DNA of 64,000 bases from positions 310,001-374,000 of the forward strand of contig NZ_JAPPUY010000003.1 of NCBI RefSeq assembly GCF_026712245.1. Reading direction: 5' to 3'. Under the pieces are notes generated by a model. The model ran no database searches. It was not told the origin of the DNA and saw nothing but the letters and a program-made list of their open reading frames with translations. The stretch is from Roseateles hydrophilus. Its GTDB lineage: Bacteria; Pseudomonadota; Gammaproteobacteria; Burkholderiales; Burkholderiaceae_C. A program made the translations under genes and the position numbers. Shown here piece after piece: positions 9,266 to 17,047 of this stretch (its first letter is position 1; each line of letters starts with the position of its first letter).

Positions 9266-9472
9266 CGCCGGGCCGCTCCCAAGGGCGGCCAGGGCCGATG
9301 TCGATGCCGGCCGGGCCGGCATCGATCGGCGTCCCCTCGGGGGCTGAGGCCGGACTCGGCGAGTCCAGTGGACTCGTCGTGCCTGCCGAAGGGCAGCGGG
9401 CTGGCCCGCTGCGCGGTCCGCAGGACCGACCGGACGCGCGCGCGCTCAGCGGCGCGTGGCTGGGCGAGGGGC
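9266..9472 (-). repeat. Dispersed intergenic repeat, copy 1 (hairpin-rich)
   Basis: Fills the gap between livK and livH. It shares three blocks with a second copy at 39665-39792 in the same orientation: 18 identical bases at 9266-9283, a CCCCTCGGGG core at 9333-9342, and 12 identical bases (TGGGCGAGGGGC) at 9461-9472, ending a few bases from the stop codon of the upstream gene in both cases. The interior differs but is also built of hairpins. One is a perfect inverted repeat with 12-base arms and one central base at 9301-9325 (TCGATGCCGGCC / GGCCGGCATCGA). It probably folds in the mRNA and could act as a 3' stabiliser or attenuator; that role is inference. Confidence 0.7.
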
Positions 9473-9478
9473 TCACGA

Positions 9479-10687
9479 TCACTTCTTGACGATCGGGCAC
9501 TTGCTGTCGGCCAGCTTGGTGTACGCCTCGGCGGCCGGGATGGTCTGCACGACCTTGTAGTAGTCCCACGGCTCGGTGGACTCCTTGGGCGACTTCACCT
9601 GCATCAGGTACATGTCGTAGCGGTGGCGGCCGTCGGGGCCGATCTCGCCGTTCTTGGCGAAAAAGTCGTTCACCTTGGTGGCCTTCATCTTGGCCAGCAC
9701 CTTGTCGGCGTCGTCGGTCTTGGTGGCCTCCACGGCTTTCAGATAGTGCGTGACGGAGGAGTAGTCCGCCGCCTGCAGCATGGAGGGCATGCGCTTCATC
9801 TTGTCGAAGAAGCGGCGGCTCCAGGCGCGCGACTCGGCGTTCTGGTTCCAGTACCAGCCGTCCGTCAGGTACATGCCTTCGGTGGCCTTCAGGCCCAGCG
9901 AGTGCACGTCGTTGATGAACATCAGCAGGCCGGCCAACTTCATCGTCTTGGTGATGCCGAACTCGTTGGCCGCCTTGATGGAGTTGATGGTGTCGCCGCC
10001 GGCATTGGCCAGGCCCAGGATCTGCGCGCCCGAGCCCTGCGCCTGCAACAGGAAGCTGGAGAAGTCGCTGGCCGACAGCGGGTGCTTCACGCTGCCGACG
10101 ATCTTGCCGCCGGCCTTCTGCACGACAGCCGTGGTGTCGGCCTGCAGGCTGTGGCCGAAGGCGTAGTCGGCGGTCAGGAAGTACCAGCTCTTGCCGCCGC
10201 TCTTGACCACCGCGTTGCCCGTGCCGTTGGCCAGCGCCACGGTGTCGTAGGCGTAGTGCACGGTGTAGGGCGTGCAGTCCTCGTTGGTCAGCCGGGCCGA
10301 GGCGGCGCCGATGGAGATGAAGACGCGCTTCTTCTCGGCAGCCACCTTGGCCATCGCGATGTTGGCGCCGGAGTTGGTGCCGCCGATCAGCAGGTCCAGC
10401 CCCTGCGTGTCCATCCACTCGCGCGCCTTGGCAGAGGCGACGTCGGCCTTGTTCTGGTGGTCGGCGAACAGGAACTCGATCTTCTTGCCGGCGGCCATGC
10501 CCTTCATGTCGGCGATGGCCATCTTGATGGCCTCCACGCCGCCCTGGCCGTCGATGTCGGCATACAGGCCGGAGAGGTCCGTGATGATGCCGATCTTGAT
10601 GACGTCGCCGGACACCTGGGCCTGGGCGCCCAGGGCGCAGGCGCCGAGCGCGGCGGTGGCGAGGGTGGTGCGGATGGCTTTCTTCAT
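9479..10687 (-). CDS. livK: ABC importer periplasmic substrate-binding protein (LivK-like, system 1)
   Basis: Periplasmic type I binding protein of the system 1 importer. 402 residues; residues 1-23 are a signal peptide ending AQA, followed by IKIGIITDLSGLYADIDGQG, the usual first strand and ligand loop. Further blocks are VASAKAREWMDTQGLDLLIGG and DYAFGHSLQ. ATG 10687 is chosen over an ATG nine codons upstream because AGGAGA lies at Shine-Dalgarno distance and the signal peptide begins there. It sits between the ATPase genes and the permease genes. The absence of typical leucine-binding details and its divergence from the second binding protein in this window suggest a non-amino-acid substrate, but this is only inference. 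Confidence 0.92.
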   Translation of the reverse strand: MKKAIRTTLATAALGACALGAQAQVSGDVIKIGIITDLSGLYADIDGQGGVEAIKMAIADMKGMAAGKKIEFLFADHQNKADVASAKAREWMDTQGLDLLIGGTNSGANIAMAKVAAEKKRVFISIGAASARLTNEDCTPYTVHYAYDTVALANGTGNAVVKSGGKSWYFLTADYAFGHSLQADTTAVVQKAGGKIVGSVKHPLSASDFSSFLLQAQGSGAQILGLANAGGDTINSIKAANEFGITKTMKLAGLLMFINDVHSLGLKATEGMYLTDGWYWNQNAESRAWSRRFFDKMKRMPSMLQAADYSSVTHYLKAVEATKTDDADKVLAKMKATKVNDFFAKNGEIGPDGRHRYDMYLMQVKSPKESTEPWDYYKVVQTIPAAEAYTKLADSKCPIVKK

Positions 10688-10710
10688 GGTCTGTCTCCTG
10701 TTGGGTGTGA

Positions 10711-11424
10711 TCAAACGCTGAGCAGCTCGTCGAGCTGGGCCTGGTGGGCAGCCAGCTCGGCAGCGGGAAAGGACAGCACGACCTCGCCGTGCTCGATGAC
10801 GACGAAGTGGTCCGCCAGCGGGGCGGCGAAGCGGAAGTTCTGCTCCACCATGACGATGGTGAAGCCCTGGGCCTTGAGCGCGCGGATCATGCGCGCCAGG
10901 GCCTGGACGATGACGGGCGCGAGGCCTTCGCTGATCTCGTCCAGCAGCAGGATGTCGGCGCCGGTGCGCAGGATGCGGGCCACGGCCAGCATTTGCTGTT
11001 CGCCGCCCGACAGCCGCGTGCCGGGGCTGTGGCGGCGCTCGGCGAGGTTGGGGAACATCGCGTAGATCTCGGCCTCGGACATCACCTTGCCGCGCCGGGA
11101 CTTCAGCGGCGGCGGCAGGCGCAGGTTCTCCTCGGCGGTGAGCGACGCGAAGATGCCGCGTTCCTCGGGGCAGTAGCCGATGCCCAGCTGCGCGATGCGG
11201 TGCGTGGGCAGGCCGATGGCCTCCTCGCCGTGGATCTTGATGGAGCCCTTGCGCGCGCCGGTCAGGCCGAGGATGGCGCGCAGCGTGGTCGTGCGGCCGG
11301 CGCCGTTGCGGCCGAGCAGCGTGACGACCTGGCCGGGCTGCACGCTGAGGTTGATGCCATGCAGGATGTGGCTTTCGCCGTACCAGGCGTGGAGGTTGTG
11401 GATCTCGAGAGCGGGTGTGGCCAT
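10711..11424 (-). CDS. livF: Liv importer ATPase LivF with arginine in the Walker A motif (system 1)
   Basis: Cytoplasmic ATPase subunit, 237 residues. The signature LSGGEQQ and Walker B ILLLDEISEG are normal and VEQNFRFA supplies the switch region. The P-loop reads GRNGAGRTT (residues 38-46): the lysine that binds the nucleotide phosphates is replaced by Arg44 (codon CGC read directly). The partner LivG has an intact lysine, so the pair could be an asymmetric ATPase with one weak site. I recall the same substitution in other Burkholderiales LivF proteins, so it may be a lineage trait and not a defect. Its start is two bases after the livG stop region, so it is in the same operon. Confidence 0.92.
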   Translation of the reverse strand: MATPALEIHNLHAWYGESHILHGINLSVQPGQVVTLLGRNGAGRTTTLRAILGLTGARKGSIKIHGEEAIGLPTHRIAQLGIGYCPEERGIFASLTAEENLRLPPPLKSRRGKVMSEAEIYAMFPNLAERRHSPGTRLSGGEQQMLAVARILRTGADILLLDEISEGLAPVIVQALARMIRALKAQGFTIVMVEQNFRFAAPLADHFVVIEHGEVVLSFPAAELAAHQAQLDELLSV

Positions 11425-11425
11425 G

Positions 11426-12196
11426 TCAGTGCGCCCCCTGCAGCTCGGTTGCTTCGGTCCCCATGTAAGCCTCCAGCACCGCCGGATGCTTGGACACCGT
11501 CGCGTAGTCGCCCTCGGCCAACACCGCGCCGCGCGCGAGCACCGTGATGCGGTCCGCGATGCTGGCCACCACCTTCATGTTGTGCTCCACCATCAACACC
11601 GTGCGGCCCTCGGCCACGCGCTTGATGAGCGCCGTCACGCGGTCCACGTCCTCGTGGCCCATGCCCTGCGTGGGCTCGTCCAGCAGCATCAGCTGCGGCT
11701 CCATGGCCATGGTTGTCGCGATCTCCAGCGCGCGCTTGCGGCCATAGGGCAGGTCGGCGGCCTTCAGCTGCGCCATGTCGCGCAGGTCGACGAGCTCCAG
11801 CAGCGCCAACACCTTGGCGTCCAGCGTCTTCAGGCCCGTCAGGCCCTTCCAGAAATGAAAGCTCGTGCCGGTGAAGCGCTGCAGCCCGATGCGCACGTTC
11901 TCCAGCACCGTGAGGTGCGGGAACACCGCCGAGATCTGGAAGCTGCGGATCACGCCGCGGCGGGCGATCTGCGCGGAGGTCTCGCCGGTGATGTCATGCC
12001 CCGCGAACACGATGCGGCCGCGCGTGGGCGTGAGGAACTTGGTGAGCAGGTTGAAGCAGGTGGTCTTGCCCGCCCCGTTGGGGCCCAGCAGGGCGTGGAT
12101 GTGACCTCGCTGCACCCGCAGGTTCACGGCGTCCACGGCCGTGAAGCCCTTGAACTCCTTCGTGAGGTCGCTCGTCTCCAGAATGATGTCGCTCAT
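11426..12196 (-). CDS. livG: Liv importer ATPase LivG (system 1)
   Basis: First gene of the system 1 run and the larger cytoplasmic ATPase subunit, 256 residues. Walker A GPNGAGKTT is intact, the signature is the LivG-type LPYGRKRALEIA in place of LSGGQ, Walker B is LMLLDEPTQGMG, and the switch histidine lies in MVEHNMKVV. A 65-base gap separates it from the hydrolase stop upstream and contains a short hairpin, GCCTG-TCGG-CAGGC (12232-12245), without a T run. System 1 may therefore be read from a promoter here or by continuation from the upstream genes. Confidence 0.93.
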   Translation of the reverse strand: MSDIILETSDLTKEFKGFTAVDAVNLRVQRGHIHALLGPNGAGKTTCFNLLTKFLTPTRGRIVFAGHDITGETSAQIARRGVIRSFQISAVFPHLTVLENVRIGLQRFTGTSFHFWKGLTGLKTLDAKVLALLELVDLRDMAQLKAADLPYGRKRALEIATTMAMEPQLMLLDEPTQGMGHEDVDRVTALIKRVAEGRTVLMVEHNMKVVASIADRITVLARGAVLAEGDYATVSKHPAVLEAYMGTEATELQGAH

Positions 12197-12261
12197 GGAT
12201 GGGGGGCTGAAGCGTTGCGGCTGACTCTAGGGCCTGTCGGCAGGCTGCGGGCTCGGGGCAT

Positions 12262-13116
12262 TCACCCCCCTGAGCCTGTCACCTCGGCGGCAGCGAGGAA
12301 GCGCTCCACCAGGCCGATCTGCTCGGGCGTGTTCAGTGCCGGCGCATGGCCGCAGCCGGCAATGGTGGCCACCGCCGCGCGCGGGCCGTGCTCGCGCATG
12401 GCCTGGGCGGTCTCGGCGGTCAGCAGCGTGGAGTCCTCGCCGCGCAGGCACAGCACCGGCAGGTCCAGCTGGTCCCAGGCGTGCCAGAGGCTGTAGTCGT
12501 CCGGGTGGTGCTGGAACTGCAGCGCCAGTGCCGGGTCGTAGTGCGGCGTCAAGCGGCCATCGGGCAGGCGGCGCAGCGAGGTCTCGGTCAGGTGGCGCCA
12601 CTGGGCGTCGGTCAGTGCGCCGAAGCTGGCGTAGATCTCGCGGAAGTAACGCTCCAGTGCGCTGACGGTGGCAAAGGCCGGCGGCTGGCCCGCATAGGCC
12701 TGGATGCGCGCCAGCGCGGGCGCGGCGAGTTCGGGGCCGTTGTCGTTGAGCACCAGCCGCTTGATGCGCCCGCGCAGCCGCGTGGCGGCAGCCAGCGTGC
12801 CGACGGCGCCGCCCATGGACGTGCCCACCCAGTGCACCTTCTGCAGGCCCAACTGGTCCAGCAGCGCCTCGGCCTGCTCCACGTAGAACGACAGGCAGTA
12901 CTCGCGTGCCGGGTCCACCGCCCATTGCGACAGGCCGCGGCCTAGCGTGTCGGGGCACACCACGTGCCAGCGCGCGCTCAGCGCGGCGGCGAAGTCGTCG
13001 AAGTCGCGGCCGCTGCGGGCCAGGCCGTGCCAGGCGATGACGGCCGGCAGCCCCGGGTCGCCCCAGGTCGTGACGTGCAGCTCGCGGCCCAGGCAGCTGA
13101 GGTAGTGCGATCTCAT
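12262..13116 (-). CDS. Alpha/beta hydrolase overlapping the livM gene of system 2
   Basis: Predicted soluble cytoplasmic serine hydrolase of 284 residues; no signal peptide. The nucleophile elbow is GTSMGG (Ser100), and GCGHAPAL provides the catalytic histidine (His257); RGEDST before it carries the likely acid. AWHGLARSGRDFD matches the oxyanion HG region. GGAGG precedes the ATG by a few bases, and the start overlaps the livM2 stop as ATGA (13113-13116). The enzyme is therefore made together with the second importer and plausibly cleaves an ester, amide or C-C bond in the imported compound. The exact reaction is unknown. Confidence 0.88.
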   Translation of the reverse strand: MRSHYLSCLGRELHVTTWGDPGLPAVIAWHGLARSGRDFDDFAAALSARWHVVCPDTLGRGLSQWAVDPAREYCLSFYVEQAEALLDQLGLQKVHWVGTSMGGAVGTLAAATRLRGRIKRLVLNDNGPELAAPALARIQAYAGQPPAFATVSALERYFREIYASFGALTDAQWRHLTETSLRRLPDGRLTPHYDPALALQFQHHPDDYSLWHAWDQLDLPVLCLRGEDSTLLTAETAQAMREHGPRAAVATIAGCGHAPALNTPEQIGLVERFLAAAEVTGSGG

Positions 13117-14195
13117 GCTTGCTTCCTCCCTCGCGCCCAAGAGGCCAGCCGCAGCCGCCCGACGATGCCGCCGGGGAAGTGGTAGACCGCCAGCACGAAC
13201 AGCACGCCCAGCCACAGCAGCCAGCGGTCGGGCGACACCAGCGTGCTCAGCACCGGCACGCCCTCCACCAGCGCGCCCGCACCCTTCAGCAGCGCCTGCA
13301 GGTAGTTCTGCGCCACGATGAACAGCACGCTGCCGATGACGGCGCCGTACACCGTGCCCATGCCGCCGATGACGACGATGAGCAGCAGGTCCAGCATGAT
13401 CTCCATGCTCATGGCCGTCTCGGGGCCGGTGTAGCGCAGCCACAGCGCCAGCAGCGCGCCGCCGCAGCAGGCCAGCAGCGCGGCGATGACATTGGCGCCG
13501 GTGCGGTAGACGACGGGCCGGTAGCCGATGGCCTCGGCGCGGAACTCGTTCTCGCGGATGGCCTGCAGCACGCGGCCAAACGGCGAGTTGACGATGCGCA
13601 GCAGCAGCAGGATCAGCGCCGTGACGGCGGCGAAGAGCAGGTAGTAGATCAGCAGCCGGCCGTCCAGCATGACGCCCAGCAGCGGCTCCTCCATGAACTC
13701 GGTGGACGGGCGCAGCACGTCAGGCAGCTGGAAGTTCAACCCGTCCTCGCCGCCGGTGATGTCACTGAGCTGGGAGCACAGCGTCATGAAGGCCGAGGCC
13801 ACGGCCAGCGTGATCATCGCGAAGAAGATGGCCTTCACGCGCAGGCTGGCCAGGCCCATGGCCAGCGCCAGCACGGCGCTCAGCGCGAGGGCGGCGACGA
13901 AGCCGAGCGCGAGCGAGCCCCAGTCCGGCCCCATGCGCGTGGAGGCGATGGCGATGCCGTAGGCGCCGATGCCGACGAACATCGTGTGCGCGAAGCTGAC
14001 GATGCCGGTGTAACCCAGCAGCAGGTCGTAGCTGGCCACAAGCAGGATGAACACCAGCACCTTGGCCGCGACGTTCAGCGCCTGCGTGCCGGGGAAGATG
14101 AAGGGCGCCCCGAGCAGGCCGATGAAGCAGGCGGCGAGCAGGCCGGCCAGCAGACGGCTGCGCGGCAGGTCGTGGGAAAGCAGCGCGCGCAGCAT
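13113..14195 (-). CDS. livM: Liv importer permease LivM (system 2)
   Basis: 360-residue permease with about ten membrane helices. Family blocks include YDLLLGYTGIVSFAHTMFVG, LSDITGGEDGLNF, SPFGRVLQAIRENEFRAEAIGY (ATPase docking region) and VIGGMGTVYGAVIG. Its ATG overlaps the livH2 stop (TGATG at 14193-14197) and its own stop overlaps the hydrolase start, so livH2-livM2-hydrolase form a tight coupled unit. It is only distantly similar to LivM of system 1, which argues against a recent duplication of the transporter set. Confidence 0.93.
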   Translation of the reverse strand: MLRALLSHDLPRSRLLAGLLAACFIGLLGAPFIFPGTQALNVAAKVLVFILLVASYDLLLGYTGIVSFAHTMFVGIGAYGIAIASTRMGPDWGSLALGFVAALALSAVLALAMGLASLRVKAIFFAMITLAVASAFMTLCSQLSDITGGEDGLNFQLPDVLRPSTEFMEEPLLGVMLDGRLLIYYLLFAAVTALILLLLRIVNSPFGRVLQAIRENEFRAEAIGYRPVVYRTGANVIAALLACCGGALLALWLRYTGPETAMSMEIMLDLLLIVVIGGMGTVYGAVIGSVLFIVAQNYLQALLKGAGALVEGVPVLSTLVSPDRWLLWLGVLFVLAVYHFPGGIVGRLRLASWARGRKQA

Positions 14196-15169
14196 CACTT
14201 GGCTCCGACGGGGTAGAGGCCCTGCGGGCGCCACAGCAGGATGGCGACCATCAGCCCGATGTTGCAGAACAGCGCGGCCTTGGGCGCGAGGAAGCCCACG
14301 TAGTTGGCCACCAGGCCCACCAGCAGCGCGCCCACCAGGCAGCCCAGCGTGGAGCCCAGGCCGCCGATGATGATGACGATGAACAGCAGCAGGTTGACCT
14401 TGGCGCCGATCTGCGGCTCCACGCCCTGCTGCACCAGGCCCCACAGCACGCCGCCCAGGCCGGCGAGCGCCGCGCCGGCGACGAACACGCCGACAAACAG
14501 CCGGCGGATGCGGTAGCCCAGCGCCTCGACCATCTCGCGGTCCTGCACACCGGCCCGGATCAGCAGGCCGAGCTTGGTGCGGTTCAGCACGAGCAGCAGG
14601 CCCACGAGCACGACGATGCCGATCAGCATGGCCAGCACGCGGAACTTCTCCACCGCCACGTCGCCCATCAGGAAGATGCCGCGCAGGGCCTCGGGCAGGG
14701 GCAGCGGGATGAGCTGCGCACCCCAGCTGGCCTTGATCAGCTCCTCGCCGATGATCATGCCGCCCATGGTGATGAGGATCTGCTTCAGGTGCTGGCCGTA
14801 GACGGGCCGCACCAGCACGCGCTCGAACACCAGGCCCACGGCGGCGGCGATGGCCATGCCGGCGAGGCACGCGGTTGCGAGCGCTGCCAGGTTGGCGAGG
14901 ACGTCGGGGCTGGTGGCCCACGGCGCCATCGCCGCCAGCACGGTCGTGGCCATGAAGGCGCCCAGCGCGATGAACACGCCGTGGCCGAAGTTGAGGACGT
15001 CCATCAGGCCGAACACCAGCGTCAGGCCGGAGGCGATGACGAAGATGATCAGGCCCATGGCAATGCCGGCCAGCGTCAGGTTGAGCCAGGTGGAGGGGCT
15101 GCCAGTGAGGGGCAGGGCGAGCAGCGTGATGGCTGCGAGCAGGGCCAGGGGTTTGGGGTCGAGCTTCAT
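14195..15169 (-). CDS. livH: Liv importer permease LivH (system 2)
   Basis: 324-residue permease; an extra hydrophobic N-terminal segment (LALLAAITLLALPLTG) precedes the standard LivH start LAGIAMGLIIFVIASGLTLVFG, then LNFGHGVFIALGAF and IIIGGLGSTLG. The gene follows a 378-base gap that holds an interspersed repeat and is separated by that gap from the ATPase genes of the same importer. A weak sigma-54-like sequence (15192-15208) lies close to its start. The start codon lacks a strong Shine-Dalgarno sequence. Confidence 0.92.
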   Translation of the reverse strand: MKLDPKPLALLAAITLLALPLTGSPSTWLNLTLAGIAMGLIIFVIASGLTLVFGLMDVLNFGHGVFIALGAFMATTVLAAMAPWATSPDVLANLAALATACLAGMAIAAAVGLVFERVLVRPVYGQHLKQILITMGGMIIGEELIKASWGAQLIPLPLPEALRGIFLMGDVAVEKFRVLAMLIGIVVLVGLLLVLNRTKLGLLIRAGVQDREMVEALGYRIRRLFVGVFVAGAALAGLGGVLWGLVQQGVEPQIGAKVNLLLFIVIIIGGLGSTLGCLVGALLVGLVANYVGFLAPKAALFCNIGLMVAILLWRPQGLYPVGAK

Positions 15170-15203
15170 GTGCTCACTGCTTCAGGTTGATGGCGAGTGC
15201 CGT

Positions 15204-15465
15204 GCCGGGATGCGCGCCCGGCAGCGCGGTAACTTTCTTCTGCGGGGCCAGAAGAAAGTCACCAAAGAAGAGGCCCTGAACCGCACACGACCTGTCTCCT
15301 GCGGCGAGTGGCGCGCGAAAACACGCAGTTGTTTGGCGGGCAGACGCGACCCGCTGCGCTCTCGCGGCTGTCCCTGTGACGAGCGCCATCCATCGCCCCT
15401 TCACGCCGCTTAACGCCGGCTGCACGCCGGGCTCATCAGGAATTGCCGCGTCGCTGGGGCGACGG
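15204..15465 (+). repeat. Interspersed repeat with long hairpin, copy A (inverted partner at 34327-34593)
   Basis: About 260 bases that recur in reverse orientation at 34327-34593. The match runs from GCCGGGATGCGCGCCCGGC, through a perfect hairpin ACTTTCTTCTG-CGGGGC-CAGAAGAAAGT (15232-15259) and CACCAAAGAAGAGGCCC, to TTAACGCCGGCTGCACGCC and GGGCTCA. A more divergent middle of about 60 bases separates the conserved ends. No frame in either copy looks coding. It fills most of the 15170-15547 gap between livH2 and livF2; the remaining 80 bases show nothing recognisable. Confidence 0.8.
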
Positions 15466-15547
15466 CACGAGCGGTAGTGATCGGCAGTGCCGCCCGGGTG
15501 GCGCTGCATGGGGCGGAGGCGCGAGCCCGAAGGCTTGTCGAGACGGC

Positions 15548-16288
15548 TCATTGATGCGCCCCCAACGACAACCCCAACAGCCGCTGTTGCAAGCCAGCGT
15601 CCTCGATCAACTCGGCCATCGCCCCGCGATGCACGATCCGCCCGTCATCCATGACGGCGACCGAGTCACCCAACTCCGCAGCGACCCGGAAGTTCTGCTC
15701 CACCAGCAGCACCGTCGTCTGCGACGTCTTCTTCAGCTCGCGCAGCGCCGCGATCAGGTTCTCCACGATGGCCGGCGCCAGGCCCTTGCTCGGCTCATCG
15801 ATGACCAGCAGCTCGCGCGGCTCGATCAGCGCGCGGGCGATGGCCACCATCTGCTTCTGCCCACCGCTCAACTTGCCCGCCGGGTGCTGCCAGAAGGTCT
15901 TCAGCGCGGGGAACAGGCCGAACAGCCAGTCCAGCCGCGCGGCATCCAGGTCCGCCAGCCGCTTGGCCGAGCGTGCCGCCAGCAGCAGGTTCTCCGCCAC
16001 GGTCAGCTCGCCGAAGATGCCCATGGTCTCGGGCACGTAGGCGATGCCGCGCGACGCGATGTCGGGAGTGGCGAGCTTCGTGATGTCCTCGCCCTTGAAC
16101 GTCACCGTGCCGGCGCTGGCCGTCCACAGGCCCATCAGCGTGCGCAGCGTGCTCGTCTTGCCGGCGCCATTGCGGCCCAGCAGCATGGTCACCTGGCCAG
16201 CCGGCACGTCGAGGTCCACGCCGTGCAGCAGGTGGTAGGCGCCGACGTGGGTGTGGACGCCCTTCAGCGATAGCAACGGCGCGCTCAT
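15548..16288 (-). CDS. livF: Liv importer ATPase LivF (system 2)
   Basis: 246-residue ATPase subunit with intact Walker A (GRNGAGKTS), signature LSGGQKQ, Walker B LLVIDEPSKGLAP and VEQNFRVA at the switch. Its ATG overlaps the livG2 stop as ATGA (16285-16288). Unlike LivF of system 1 it keeps the P-loop lysine. The downstream gap of 378 bases with a hairpin repeat probably attenuates transcription into livH2. Confidence 0.93.
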   Translation of the reverse strand: MSAPLLSLKGVHTHVGAYHLLHGVDLDVPAGQVTMLLGRNGAGKTSTLRTLMGLWTASAGTVTFKGEDITKLATPDIASRGIAYVPETMGIFGELTVAENLLLAARSAKRLADLDAARLDWLFGLFPALKTFWQHPAGKLSGGQKQMVAIARALIEPRELLVIDEPSKGLAPAIVENLIAALRELKKTSQTTVLLVEQNFRVAAELGDSVAVMDDGRIVHRGAMAELIEDAGLQQRLLGLSLGAHQ

Positions 16289-17028
16289 GCCGCCACCCCC
16301 AGGTAAGCCTCTTGCACGATGGGCGAGGCGATCACCGTCGCCGGGTCGCCATCGGCCACCAGCTTGCCCTGGTGCAGCACGATGATGCGGTCGGCCAGTT
16401 CGCGCACCACGTCCATCTTGTGCTCCACCAGCAGCAGCGTGTGGCGCTTCTCCGCCTTCAGCGCGCGGATCAGGTCCAGCACCACGGGCACCTCGTCCAC
16501 GCTCATGCCGGCCGTCGGCTCGTCGAACAAATACACCTTGGGGTCCAGCGCGATCAGCATGGCCACTTCCAGCTTGCGCTGGTCGCCATGCGGCAGGCTG
16601 GCGGCCGTGTCGGTGGCGCGGTGGGCCAGCCGCACGCGTTGCAGGATGGCCTCGGCTTCCGTGATCAGCGCCTTGTGCGACAGCCACACCGACAACAGCT
16701 TCAGCCCCAGGCCGCGCCGCGCCTGCACGGCCAGGCGCACGTTCTCCAGCACCGTGAGGTGCGCGAACAGCTGCGTCAGCTGGAAGGCCCGCCCGAGCCC
16801 ACGCCGCGTGCGGACGGGCGCGGGCAGCTTGGTCAGGTTCTCGCCGTCCAGCCACACCTCGCCGCTGCTCGCCGGCAACTGGCCGGAGATGAGGTTGAAG
16901 TAGGTCGTCTTGCCCGCGCCATTGGGGCCGACGATGGCGGTCAGCGTGCCCGGCTGGAAGGCACAGCTCACGCCATCGACGGCCACATGGCCGCCGAAGC
17001 GGATGGTGAGGTTCTTGGTTTCGAGCAC
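16285..17028 (-). CDS. livG: Liv importer ATPase LivG (system 2)
   Basis: 247-residue ATPase subunit. Walker A is GPNGAGKTT, the signature is LPHGDQRKLEVA (a variant known in one LivG subgroup), Walker B is VYLFDEPTAGMS and the switch is LVEHKMDVV. The start is GTG at 17026-17028; no ATG fits, since the frame before it is non-coding and the livK2 stop lies 19 bases upstream. It lies in one operon with livK2 upstream and livF2 downstream. Confidence 0.92.
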   Translation of the reverse strand: MLETKNLTIRFGGHVAVDGVSCAFQPGTLTAIVGPNGAGKTTYFNLISGQLPASSGEVWLDGENLTKLPAPVRTRRGLGRAFQLTQLFAHLTVLENVRLAVQARRGLGLKLLSVWLSHKALITEAEAILQRVRLAHRATDTAASLPHGDQRKLEVAMLIALDPKVYLFDEPTAGMSVDEVPVVLDLIRALKAEKRHTLLLVEHKMDVVRELADRIIVLHQGKLVADGDPATVIASPIVQEAYLGVAA

Positions 17029-17047
17029 GGGCCGCCGTCCGCTCAGA

